From the NCBI GenBank assembly GCA_951640165.1, contig OX621252.1:30711934-30775933 (forward strand): a stretch of 64,000 bases of DNA, read 5' to 3'. Numbering within the stretch: position 1 is the first letter of the stretch; each line of letters starts with the position of its first letter. Shown here one piece after another: positions 20,790-30,524 of the stretch. A program made the position numbers and the translations under genes. Source of the DNA: Pseudoips prasinana. Lineage: Eukaryota; Arthropoda; Insecta; Lepidoptera; Nolidae. Under the pieces are notes generated by a model. The model had not been told where the DNA came from and did no database searches. It saw only the letters and a list, made by a program, of their open reading frames with translations.

Positions 20790-21490
20790 CTGAACGTGTG
20801 GCGCAGCGGCTAAGACAGTCGCCTCACCGCTTCGTGACGCGGGTTCGAGTCCCGCGCCGGACATCTATTTGTGTGACACATAAAGAATTGTTCTGAGTCT
20901 GGATGTAATTTGTGTCCGTCTATTATAAGAAAATAAATAAATAAATAAAAAAGGTTTTTATTCACGTAGACTTTAAAAAAGCGCTTGTAAATAGTCAGAA
21001 CATGTTCGTAGTAATATATAATTAATTTATAATTAATTCTAGGTACATATAGATATTTAAGTACACGGATTGTAGGAAATAATTTACAATAAGATTTATT
21101 TTATAACAGTAACGATATTTAACTAACTTAAATAAGTTATTATCAAGGATCATGTGCAGATTTAATTATTAAAATTTTAAATTTTAGCTATATTTTTGCT
21201 ACATATTGTCTGAATGGTTCTGTCCATATTAAGGTACGAATTAGATGTTATTATTATGGCGGACCTTGTGTTAATAACTACGGTCGCGCTTAAATGCTAC
21301 CACCGGATCCAATGCGCCCCAACTGAGAAGACCCAGCGAAACAAACTCAGCGGGTGTCTCTACTCCCGGTTTCAACACGGCCCAGTTGAGACGCTTCGGC
21401 GAAACATACTCAATGGGTCATATAGAGTATAAGTTTGTAAAGTACCCCGCTACACTGGGTTAAGATTCCCTTGTGCGGGCGTTCTCTTTT
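20790..21490 (+). mobile_element. SINE-D (tRNA-derived), copy 1, split by a J element
   Basis: The head 'gtggcgcagcggctaagac' and B box 'gggttcgagtcccgc' are tRNA-like. The body runs to 'gtgtccgtctattataag'. The tail resumes at 21430, 'tataagtttgtaaagtacc', after the J insertion. The repeated 'tataag' is the likely target duplication. Confidence 0.85.
20935..21430 (-). mobile_element. Repeat J, copy A (innermost insertion)
   Basis: On the minus strand it ends in 'cacgtgaataaaaacc'-like sequence and A-rich bases, so it looks like a poly(A)-signal-bearing retroposon. It carries the conserved short frame containing 'EFVSLGLLSWGALDPVVAFK'. Homologous to 23292-23930, 24112-24312 and 45240-45822. 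Confidence 0.8.
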
Positions 21491-21837
21491 ATGAAATTAT
21501 AATAAAAAAAAAGCGTGGTGATTATGGCATAGCCCTCCAAATGATAGATACAACTCCATTGTGGAAATCTTTTGGCAGGCCTTTGTTCAGCTTTTGATAT
21601 CATTAGTGTCAAGTCAATAAAGACTATTACCATTTGCGTTAGAGATATTAACCAGCACAAAATTTGTGCGCTAACATAGATGAACTCTCATGATCTGATA
21701 GGCCGGGCTCTGTCTGTGAGGTTAGTTTATATCAAAAACGGCTGGACTGATTTCCACCGGAATTTTATTAGCAGATAGCTCATATTATAAGAAGCAATAG
21801 TATAAGAAGTAATTGTATTATGTGTCTATATTAGTGG

Positions 21838-21912
21838 ATGTAATTTGTGTCCGTCTATTATATGTTTTTAAAGTACCCCGCGATACAGAAATTAGATTCC
21901 GTAGTGCGGGAG
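21838..21912 (+). mobile_element. SINE-D 3' fragment
   Basis: 'gtaatttgtgtccgtctatt', 'aaagtaccccgcgatacag' and 'gtagtgcgggag' match the tail of SINE-D. Confidence 0.7.
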
Positions 21913-23211
21913 TAGGCAAAAAAAAAGTAATATATGGTATTTAACAACTAAGAGAAAAATTTTGTTCTAAGGTAAAGAAACATAATTTTAGACGGCGGAA
22001 TGTAATAGACGGACTGAACCTAGTATAGAATAAGGCAAAATAATGGCTTTTAGTAGCTATACTACAAATGCTGAGTGACTTTAGGTAGTTATTCAAAAGG
22101 AATTTATACACATTACACAATTTAACACAATGGTAACATGTAGTAGACAGATTCCATTAAAATGTCTTTCTGTGAAGCAAAAACATTACGTCTATTTTAT
22201 GCCTACGTAACTCTCTCGACAGTTACACCCATATTTCTTAAACCTAAGAATCATATTCAGTTCGACTCGAAATCTTTACAATAGCCTCTACTGGGACTGC
22301 ACAAAGTATCTGTTCCCTTGGCACAGTTGAAACCTGGCTTACGACTGTATAAACAATATTAATATAAGCATACATAAGCTTTGCCATTCTTAGCTCATAA
22401 AAAAGGGATATTTCCCTACTAAACCATTCCATAAACACGAAGTCTTTGCTACAAATTTTGCTGTCAACATAACCCTTATTCTTACTGTATTAAAGTTGAT
22501 TTTCTTTAATCTATTATCTTGTGTAATGTTGTCTTCTGATGCTACGTAACGTCTCTTAATTCTCCTATAAAAGTATGGCGCACTTTAGTTTATTGCATTC
22601 TAAAGTTAATAAGAGTGGAGATGGTACCTTTTCGAGGATTACTGAACGTACCTTTTTTAATCCCTCAGCTACAATAGGTAATCTTTAAGCGTACCTTGGA
22701 AGATCAAATTAAGAATTTCCAAGTTAACTGGTATCTCTAATATCCTTGTTAACCGCAGATATACGAGGAAATTTTAGGCTTCCCAAATTTTGACAAGAAA
22801 ATTTGCAAAAATAAATTTTGTTTGAATTTTTTGAACCTACGTTTTTGTCTTCGGTGACGGACCCCTAAATAAGTATATAAAAAGCAATAACAACAATTTT
22901 AAAAATATAGAACCAACTTTATCTATTCTTCACTAAGATTTCACCAAAAATTCTTCCATGATCATTTTTTAAGCACATCATTATCAGTGATCGTAGAAAA
23001 TTTTGGTACTTCAGATAAGATTTCATTGTATGGATATGGTTGATGACACAGGACATAAAATGATAGGTTTAAAAAAAGACACATAATAAGATTATTTCTA
23101 AATTTACGTTTAGTTAGGTTGTTTTTTTATATGGTTGGAACCCAAATCAGTTTATTATTTAAATAGTTATAGCAATGAATGAACAGAACGAACTTAAGCC
23201 TACTGGTATAC
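21913..23211. other. 1.3 kb without a supported feature
   Basis: The least repeat-like long stretch outside the Kir gene. On the minus strand an open frame runs from about 22487 to 22244, behind a plausible splice-acceptor-like 'tttaatacag'. It has no recognisable domain, so it is not called as a gene. AT-rich throughout. Confidence 0.4.
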
Positions 23212-23291
23212 TCTACTGTGTGGCTGACTGCATAGAACATTGTTACCCCATCTCATCCCGTTGGAGCGTAGAAGTCATCCCGAGAGAATAA

Positions 23292-23930
23292 ATAAAATAA
23301 TAAAAAAGGTTTTTATTCACGTAGACTTTAAAAAAGCGCTTGTAAATAGTCAGAACAGTAATAGATAATTAATTTATAATTATTACTAGGTACATAGATA
23401 TTTAGGTACACGTATTGTAGGAAATAATTTACAATAAGATTTATTTTATAATAGTGACGATATTTAGCTAACTTAAATTAAGTTATTGTCAAGGATCATG
23501 TGTAGGTTTAATTATCGAGATTTTAAATTTTAGCTATATTTTTACTACATATATTATGATCTGTCTATATTAAGGTACGACTTAATGTTATTATTATGGC
23601 GGACCTTGTGTTTATAACGACGGTCGCGCTTTAATGCTACCACCGGATCCAATGCGTCCCAATTTAGAAGACCCAGCGAAACAACGGGTGTCTCTACTAC
23701 CGGTTTAAACACGGCCCAGTCGAGACGCTCCGGCGAAACATACTCAATAGGGCATATACACGAGGTTTGGTCCATTTACTGAAATTATTTAGCAGGCAAA
23801 CACAATATATGCTCGATCGGTTGTCTGATTAAGTATTTATTTTAGGTTTAATATATTAGAAAGAGAAAATGAAAACGTCAAAATAACAATAACATTAATC
23901 ATTTTGAGACACAACGAACAGTTCTGAAAT
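23292..23930 (-). mobile_element. Repeat J, copy B
   Basis: The longest minus-strand J copy. Its 3' end (left) is 'aaaaaggtttttattcacg', and its 5' part extends to about 23865. It contains a 73-codon frame (23554-23775) beginning MDQTSCICPIEYVSPERL. Relative to copy A the frame has a 6-bp, frame-preserving deletion. Confidence 0.8.
23554..23775 (-). CDS. Conserved short frame of repeat J (hypothetical)
   Basis: A 73-codon frame. The core (residues 10-52) recurs in copies A and D as E-Y-V-x-P-x-R-L-(D/N)-W-x-V, a K-P block, 'VSLGLL' and 'P-V-V-A-x-K-R-D-R'. Copy D has TTG in place of the ATG, and its frame ends sooner. I recognise no domain. It may be the C-terminal piece of a larger transposon ORF left in a 5'-truncated family and not a free gene. 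The frame is preserved across an indel, which hints at past coding. Confidence 0.35.
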   Translation of the reverse strand: MDQTSCICPIEYVSPERLDWAVFKPVVETPVVSLGLLNWDALDPVVALKRDRRYKHKVRHNNNIKSYLNIDRS

Positions 23931-24111
23931 TCGTATTCATATTTCCCAGAGAACGGGTAGCAGCATCTCTCTGCGTACTATGACCATCATACTGCGATCG
24001 CCTACCCGTCTGGCGTGGCGAATATGACATATCCTTCTAAATTATGGAAACAACTCGATTGTGGAAATATTTTGGGGAGGCCTTTGTCCAGCAGTGGACC
24101 TGATTCATATA

Positions 24112-24312
24112 CTTGACAATAACTTGATACGAGCTAGCTAAATATCAATGCTATAATAAAATAAATTTTATAAATGTTTTCATACAATGTGTACCTAAAT
24201 ATCTATGTTACTAGAAATAATAATGTATACAACTATATTACTACAAACATGTTCTGACTATTTACAAGCGCTTTTTTAAAGTCTACGTGAATAAAAACCT
24301 TTTTTATTTTAT
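24112..24312 (+). mobile_element. Repeat J, copy C (3' end only)
   Basis: 'gatacgagctagctaaatat', 'aagcgcttttttaaagtct' and 'gtgaataaaaacctttttta' are the J 3' UTR in plus orientation. The coding part is absent, so the copy is 5'-truncated. Confidence 0.8.
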
Positions 24313-24438
24313 ACTCTCCGATAGTACTCTACCAGTCAAACTTAGGATGATGCAGGGAATGACTTGAGTTGACTTGAGAATGAAAACATGGTAGGTGCAC
24401 TAAATAATTTTACTACACTTACACTAGATCAATCCCAG

Positions 24439-24640
24439 ATGCTCTTACGGGTCCGTAAGTTATAGGCGAGATTAAGCAACTAGGCTCGCCGTCGTTCCAT
24501 AGATGGGTGACCGCCAAAATGGTTTATTTCTGAGCGTACTGCTTCGGAGCGTACGTTAAGCTGTCGGTCCCGGTTGTAGTCAATAGACAACAGAACAATT
24601 CTGACACTAGGGTAACCACTGCCCATACAATAAATAAGTA
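24439..24640 (+). mobile_element. 5S-SINE, copy 3
   Basis: The head includes 'gattaagcaactaggctcgc' and 'agatgggtgaccgcc', the closest match in the window to the 5S rRNA box C region. The body 'gtcggtcccggttgtagtca' follows, and the end is 'aataaataagtaag'. Confidence 0.8.
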
Positions 24641-24721
24641 AGTATCGGACAATGGAGACTCAAGCCATCTCGTAAATTAAACTACATTTTTTTAGAATGT
24701 ATATAGAAATTCCATTGCATG

Positions 24722-25024
24722 CTTTTTTATGTAAGAAGGAAAACTAACCAGTAAGTGGGTCACTTGATGGTAATTGGTAAGTGATCACCGCTACCCATAG
24801 ACACTCGCGGTGAAGTCGCGGGTGCGTTGCCGGCCATGAAAAGAGGCAGCAAACAATTGACCCTCCCCATCCCCACTCCTATGAGCTCTGGCGACTGTAC
24901 TTACGCTCAGAAACACAACATTAAATTATTAATGTTATTGTTAAGGAATGTCTTCTGAATGGTGAAGGTACTTCTCCAGTCGGGCTTCTCTTTGGGCGAA
25001 TGAACGCTGTGCCCTACCTCTACT
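24722..25024 (-). mobile_element. Retroposon E, copy 2
   Basis: Landmarks 'gatggtaattggtaagtgat', 'gacactcgcggtg', 'gagctctggcgac', 'gaatgtcttctgaatgg' and 'gctgtgccctacctct'. The right edge coincides with the shared 5' start of the family. Confidence 0.85.
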
Positions 25025-25050
25025 AAAAGTAAACTATATACCTACCTATT

Positions 25051-25426
25051 GATGTCTTCCCGGCCAAATTTCGGCCACGGCGGCCATTCTCAGCGGAGAT
25101 TAGCCAATTACGCAGGACATATTATAGTGCACAAGTGTGTGCGCTACCACAGGGGCACTTTCAATTCTATCACTCTCATGATCCGATGGGACGACTAGCG
25201 ACACGACCGGAAAGAGGTTAGGTACAGGACTGACAGCTTTACGTGCTCTCCGAGGCACGGGGGTGCAATACCGCTAACTTCCAGACTTCGGGCTGATACT
25301 GAGAAATTATTCTCTCTCTTTTTTACGGAAAAATTCCAATATCACTTTATGGCCCGACCCGGGACTTGAACTCAGGACCTTATTTTCTGCGGTTGAACAC
25401 GCTACCGCTAGACCAACGAGGCATAT
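25051..25426 (-). mobile_element. SINE-C, copy 5 (full length)
   Basis: A complete copy without the inverted insertion of copy 1: 'gtgctctccgaggcacgg' continues straight into 'gggtgcaataccgc'. It serves as the reference for that insertion. Confidence 0.9.
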
Positions 25427-25560
25427 ACCTATTAATACTATACTTTAGGTAAAACATATAACTATGCGAGCGAAATATTTTCGCTTCGCTGACCGTGGAA
25501 AGTCGCAAGCAATCCTATTCACGCCGTTGATTTCGGATCGGTGGTATACGTAATACGGCT

Positions 25561-25863
25561 AGTAGTTAGTACAATATCGTACCGATAAAAAGCCCCCCTC
25601 AACGCGGACGGGGGGCCGCGTCATGTCATTAACGTAGAGCGAAAGTTGCACAAAACTCCCTAAAATGATGATCTCTGCCCTCTCCCCGCCAGTAATCGCC
25701 CAGAGTCGAGGTTCGAACCCCACAGGGGGTGCCCTCCGGCGCGGGTTACTTAATTTCTAGACGGCTCGAGCCCTCTGCTCGCCTCTATAGTCCGGTGAAG
25801 CAGTGAAAGCGTCCTAGGCTAACTGTAGCGTCATGTTAAAAAATAAAAAAAGTAGTTAGTACA
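25561..25863 (+). mobile_element. Retroposon S with 13-bp target duplication
   Basis: 'agtagttagtaca' flanks it at 25561-25573 and 25851-25863. The body (25574-25850) contains a GC hairpin ('cccccctc' with 'gacggggggcc'), a B-box-like 'aggttcgaacccca' near 25710, and an A-rich tail after 'gcgtcatgtt'. Scraps of its 3' end ('gcagtgaaagc' and 'cctaggc') recur near 26782, 27788 and 27905. Confidence 0.8.
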
Positions 25864-27159
25864 GATCGGGATACACAGTCTGATACGTTGCGTTTTTGCA
25901 ACGAGCGCCGAAACAGCCTTCAATTTTGAAGGTTGAGCGAGTGATCCTTGCAATCTCGTTTTGACAGGCTGTGAACGCGCGCTTCCCGGAATCATCTCCG
26001 GAATATGATTGCATTGACAAATAGCAAAGCATACCTAAATATGTTTTCGTTACCGTCAGAATAGCTGGATGAAACGAGGTATGTACATGAGACCATGTCC
26101 ACTGTTTACTACCTATTTACTACCAGTAACGAAATAATTGATACCTTGCATTATGAAATATATCAAGGAAATAAAGTGGCGGGCTATTCTGACGTCAGGT
26201 TGGCCGACCACTAAGTTCTCATAGTTTTAGCTTTTAACTGAGATGTTGTATATATTTGCTACCTTAACATATATTTTTATCAACTTTAAGAAGCCTCTAA
26301 AACGTATGAATATAATACTAATACTTAATGCTGTAAAGAGAGAAAATGGTCGTTATGTTTGTATCGAATAATATTCTAAATCGAATAAATACTGTATCGA
26401 ATAAAAAAAATATTTCACTAATAGAATGCTACATTATCACTGAGTGGCTTTATTGTGAGTGATCGGAGTAGGTGAAGTTATGTATTTCGGGCTATTGACC
26501 ACGAATATAAATAACTATATATTAATATGGATATGACACCGGAATACCGGGAAATCTTAGATTATATAAATACATATCTACTTTGTGACCCAAATTAATA
26601 ATGAAATTAAGAAAACTATGGGATTTTTTACCTTCTCATATAAAATTCTTTAGTGCACCTACCATATTTTCATTCTCAAGTCAACTCAAGTCATTCCCTG
26701 CATCATACTAAGTTTGACTGGTAGAGTATTATCGGAGAGTATATGAATGAGGTCTACTGCTGGACAAAGGCTGCCCTGGTGGAGCAGTGAAAGGCTCCTA
26801 GGCCAACTGTATAAGACAAATAAAATGGTCGAACTCAGGATATTAATCTAAAGTACAATTCGCGGATCTTCAAAATTAACCAGTACAATTTCTAAACCGT
26901 AGTACTATGAAAAGGTTTAAATAAAAAGCATGGTTCCGTCGGCCGCGGAAGTTTGGAAGGAAGCCAAATTTCGTCTTATAAGCTCATTTCACTTGATTAC
27001 TTCGTTGCTGAACCAAAAGAGATATCATTTTAATGGCGTAATAGATATTATACTTGGTAATGTGGGGACGAGTTACGATAGGTAACTATTAATTATATTT
27101 ATGAAGACTGTGGGAGATACGCATTAATTAGAAGTAACACCGTGCCAGTAATTAGCAAA
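25864..27159. other. 1.3 kb mostly unassigned
   Basis: It includes a short RTE-tail scrap fused to an S-type 3' end at about 26755-26830. No convincing exon was found. The rest is AT-rich unique-looking sequence. Confidence 0.4.
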
Positions 27160-27720
27160 GTGACATTTTTTAGTTTTTTCGTGGTGGAAACCTTTTATAG
27201 GTCCCCGCCGTTTGGGGGAGACGACGGGGTATGTGGGAGTCCACACAGGGTTACCCACTAAAACCACCACGGCAGCCTAGCCTCTAGATGCTTAAAGTAA
27301 TGGCTCCGAACTCGAAACGATTGCCATCCGGAACCACCACTGTTGCACCTATGCGTCTCAAAATAGACTCCTCCCGGGGCGTACAGCCCCCGTTGCATAT
27401 TTTATGCATAGGCGACTTGCAGCTGCCACAAATCGCCTCTTCCCACGCTCACCTCCTTAAGGACAAGGGCGGCCGGAGTCCTCACTCCAACCACCTGTGA
27501 ACCCGGGGGTGACACCTAGAGAGCCATTAGATATGGCCATTATAGAGCCACCCTCCACACTCGCACCGAACTTTTCTCCGGTGCCAATCTCTCTGCCAGC
27601 GCCACTGGCGCCTCACTCTTCTGTGGGTGGGATCAGCCATCTCTCGTTGCCGCTCAGCGGCCTCTTTCTGTAGCATTACAACTTCACAGAAAGAAGCCAC
27701 TGCCTTCCAGCTTTAGCAAA
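27160..27720 (-). repeat. LINE 3'-UTR-like repeat fragment
   Basis: Its composition is GC-richer than the surroundings. On the minus strand it ends with 'gtggttttagtgggtaac' and 'ccccaaacggcggggacc', which I associate with 3' ends of lepidopteran LINEs. The plus-strand 70-codon frame (27288-27500) is a shadow. Single copy in the window, so the call rests on recalled similarity. Confidence 0.45.
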
Positions 27721-28011
27721 GTGACCTAATCACCCTTTATTTGTAGTCTTAACTTCAAACACCACTATCCTCTATTGACTGGTGACGCAGTGAAAGCATT
27801 CTAGACTAAATTTAAACGCCAAATAAAATATAGAGTCATATTAATTCCTGCGCATAACCGCTAGATGGCTTGAAGAGAGCTCTCCTTATTATACTAGTGA
27901 ACCAGTTAAAGCCTTCTAACCAAACTGTTCATGGCAGATAATGAGGTTCAAATTCCCGGTCGGGCTAAAAAGTGATTTTGGAATTTTTCTGCAAAGAAAA
28001 TTCTATTCTCA

Positions 28012-28205
28012 TATCTAGGATGAAGGTTCCCCCTCTTCCTAGATATGAGTTAGGTACACAGAAAGTGAGCGTTGATGCATCACAGGGGTCCCCTTAAACC
28101 TACATCTGAGTCAACAAGTCTCAGACTCTGTCGAGAATTCCCTCCTCCACCACGCATTGGACCTGGTTTCCGCACGGTGAATCCATGGAATGCTATGAAT
28201 ATATT
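28012..28205 (+). repeat. Repeat F, copy 2, inside SINE-C
   Basis: An uninterrupted version of the repeat split at 586-1516: 'gcgttgatgcatcacagg', 'gtctcagactctgtcg', 'gcacggtgaatccatgg'. It lies between two adjoining parts of SINE-C. Confidence 0.65.
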
Positions 28206-28297
28206 TATATATATATATATACTAAATGAGCCCGTAGAGTGTATTATACCCCAGTGCCTCGGAGAGCACATAAAGCCGTCGGTCCTGTACCTGATCT

Positions 28298-28609
28298 CTT
28301 TTTTTTTTTTTCGTATGTCAGAGGTCGACAAACGAGCAAGCGGTTCACCTGATGGTAAGTGATCACCGCCGCCCATGGACACTCGCAACACCAGAGGAGT
28401 CGCGGGTGCGTTGCCGGCCTATAAGAGTCAGCAAACAAGTGTTGCTGACCCTTCCCCCCCACCCCGATGAGCTCTGGCGACCTTACTCACACTCAGAAAC
28501 ACAACATTAAATTATTAATGTTATTATTAAGGAATGTCTTCTGTAAGGTGGAGGTACTTCCCCAGTCGGGCTGCTCTTGGAGCGAATGAACGCTGTGCCC
28601 TACCTCTCT
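28298..28609 (-). mobile_element. Retroposon E, copy 3, inside SINE-C
   Basis: The left end is a T run (poly(A) on the minus strand) and the right end is the family 5' start. It interrupts the SINE-C word 'gatctcttt/cctatcgtgtcgc'. The flanking 'ctcttt' suggests a target duplication. Confidence 0.85.
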
Positions 28610-28784
28610 TTATCTTTTTTTCTTTTCTTTCCTATCGTGTCGCTAGTTATCCCATCGGATCATCAAAGTGATGAAATAGAAAGTGCCCCTGTGTTAGCGC
28701 ACACACTTGTGCACTATAATATGTCCTGGAGGCTACCGGCTAAGTCGCCGAACATCGAGATAGTGATTGGCTTTCAGATTAATG

Positions 28785-28918
28785 AAGGTTAAAAATAACT
28801 TAATCAATCCTTAAATCGGCTTCCGTGAGCACATGTGACGTCATAAATGGTACGCAATCGATTTTCAACGACGAAACCGATTTAACGATTGATTAAGTCA
28901 TTTTTAACCTTTATTTGC
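28785..28918. mobile_element. Palindromic MITE inside Q
   Basis: 'aaggttaaaaataacttaat' at the left pairs with 'attaagtcatttttaacctt' at the right, and the complementarity continues to 'taaatcgg' / 'ccgattta'. About 130 bp, non-coding. Confidence 0.8.
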
Positions 28919-29187
28919 AGCGATTGTCTGAAGCATAGGTCTAACTTAGTTCAGATAAGACGCTAACTTTAACTTTGACAAAAAATTAAGCTTATATTTT
29001 AATATTTTTTTAAAGTAATAATGTTATTTTTAGTATTTTTCTAGTTTATCTCGAGCCACTTTTTATTAACCTTAAGCTATAATTTATTTGTATATCTTAC
29101 TACCTATAACTATTAATTAATCTAGAATACCAATGTGAATATTTGAACAATAAATTATTACTATTATTATATTATATTATTTTTATT

Positions 29188-29476
29188 GGAACGAAGTTCC
29201 TTATCGCGCATTGTGAAAGGGGGCTAGACGGAAAAAAATCTTACGAAAAGTTGTCACGAAACTTTTTGCAGCTGTGCGGCGCGGGCGTGCGCATGTTTCT
29301 CTGTCTGTCGCTCTCTCTCTTATAGAAAGCAAGCTAGATATTTTCATTTCTATTTTGCATTGAACGGTGTGGTGTCGCGACGATTATTTTTGTTGAGTGT
29401 ATACAGTTTTTTTGTACATAATAAATAATAAGAAATAACTTCGTTCCATCCGGGTGTCCCTTGACACCTCTCAAGT
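29188..29476 (+). mobile_element. MITE K, copy 1, inside Q
   Basis: The ends are 'ggaacgaagttcctta' and 'ataacttcgttcc'. Internal blocks are 'gctagacggaaaaaaatctt', a (tctc)n run and 'ggtgtcgcgacgatta'. Homologous to 39167-39455 and 43066-43358. An outer 'gggtgtcccttgacac' is also conserved, so the true edge may lie just outside the TIR. Confidence 0.8.
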
Positions 29477-29766
29477 TTTTGAACGCCGATCGCTATCCCG
29501 ATGTTCGGTGACTTAGCCGGTAGCCCCCTGCGCAGTTGGCTAGTCTCCATTAAGTCTGACCACCGTGGCCGAAATTCGGCTTGAAGGATATTATTATTAC
29601 CTATTTACCTTACCTTATTAACCTTTAATACCCGCTGTATAAGAGAGAGTTGTAAAGACATTTAAATTAGTTTAGTGGTGTAAAGGACAGCATGCCCAAG
29701 GTAATTACACTACGAAATAGGAACTACTACGGTAGATTTTACGCCGACGAAATTGCTTTTACATAA

Positions 29767-30015
29767 ATGGCGTGGTTGGCAAATGCTTGCTTTTCACGCC
29801 GGAGGTCGTGGGTTCGATTCCCACCCAGGACAGATATTTGTGTGCATGAACATGTTTGTTTATCCTGAGTCAGGGTGTAATTATCTATATAAGTATGTAT
29901 TTACAAAAGGAAAGTAGTATATGTAGTGTATCAGTTATCTGATCTCCATAGTACAAGCTCTGCTTAGTTTGGGATCAGATGGCCGTGTGTAATTAATGCC
30001 CCAGGATATTATTAT
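29767..30015 (+). mobile_element. SINE-B, copy 3
   Basis: Clean promoter boxes ('ggcgtggttggcaaatgc'; 'gggttcgattcccaccc') and the full body to 'ccccaggatattattatt'. The leading 'gacggacctgtt' is missing, so the 5' end is slightly truncated. Confidence 0.9.
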
Positions 30016-30524
30016 TATAAAAAAGACGCTTTTCTAAAGCATTTTACAATTTCTTAGAATATAATATCAGCGTATTGCACTGCAGATTTCCTGCAATACC
30101 AAACAAATTATATGGCGCGCGCTGAAATAGAAATGTTTTCTCATTTGTCGAATCGGAACTGTGGAGACGTTTTGCTTCAATACTTGTTAATAAATTGTAT
30201 CAATATAAGTTAGGAATTGCTGGAAATTTTGTATTTTAAACGACTACACCATTTTAGATGACATTAGTTCTTTCTTAGAACTGTAAATCTGCTTTGCTTT
30301 AATTTTCAGACATTTTTAAAATTACTTTTATCAATTTTGGGTGGGCATCGAACCCACGAACCACGTGGTATCCGGCCAGGTTAATTAACACGGCCTAATC
30401 AATTGTTAAAAAGTAGCATCTAAGACTTAGATCCTAATTTTTTACAATTGATTGGGCCGTAGAGAGTATATTACATATTCTATGGAAAAAAAAATAGCTG
30501 TCAAAAGTTAACTAGGTGAACGGA
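30016..30524. other. Mostly unassigned, with one hairpin
   Basis: At 30388-30468 'cggcctaatcaattgttaaa' pairs with the later 'tttacaattgattgggccg'. A B-box-like complement 'atcgaacccacg' at 30349 hints at a worn SINE. Nothing firmer. Confidence 0.4.

Larger units (their letters stand above)
20640..21605 (+). mobile_element. RTE-N, copy 5, carrying SINE-D which carries J
   Basis: The left part (20640-20783: 'cacgtgggaagcgtag', 'gagaacggacagcagcg', 'gcgatcgccaacccat') stops at 'ctgccaag'. The right part resumes at 21510 with 'aagcgtggtgattatggc' and ends in the RTE tail near 21595. About 730 bp of nested insertions lie between. Confidence 0.85.
23212..24095 (+). mobile_element. RTE-N, copy 6, split by a J element
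   Basis: The leader (23212-23290: 'gtgtggctgactgcatag', 'catcccgttggagcg', 'atcccgagagaat') resumes at about 23945 with 'atttcccagagaacggg' and runs through 'gcgatcgcctacccg' to the RTE tail 'gtccagcagtggac'. The interruption is a J element in the opposite direction. Confidence 0.85.
28730..29535. mobile_element. TIR element Q with about 48-bp inverted ends, inside SINE-C
   Basis: The left end 'ggctaccggctaagtcgccg' is the inverse of the right end 'cggtgacttagccggtagcc', with similarity continuing about 48 bp. It interrupts SINE-C between 'aatatgtcctg' and 'ctgcgcagttgg', compatible with a 3-bp duplication. No transposase frame. Confidence 0.8.
27937..29600 (+). mobile_element. SINE-C, copy 6, dismembered by nested insertions
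   Basis: Pieces appear in correct order: 27937-28010 (B-box region), 28236-28297 ('cctcggagagcacataaag'), 28612-28729 ('cccatcggatcatcaaag', 'cacttgtgcactataatatg') and 29536-29600 ('ggctagtctccattaag', 'gccgaaattcggc'). An element of about 370 bp is spread over 1.66 kb by insertions F, E and Q. Confidence 0.85.

Noticed and set aside
22244..22487. Minus-strand open frame behind an acceptor-like 'tttaatacag', with a hydrophobic middle
   Set aside because: No recognisable domain, no partner exon, and the length is within chance for AT-rich DNA of this size.
27288..27500. 70-codon plus-strand frame
   Set aside because: It lies antisense in a LINE 3'-UTR-like fragment and has no domain.
29767..29835. 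Possible functional tRNA gene in SINE-B
   Set aside because: The 5' end does not pair with the 3' end, and the body is that of a repeated element.
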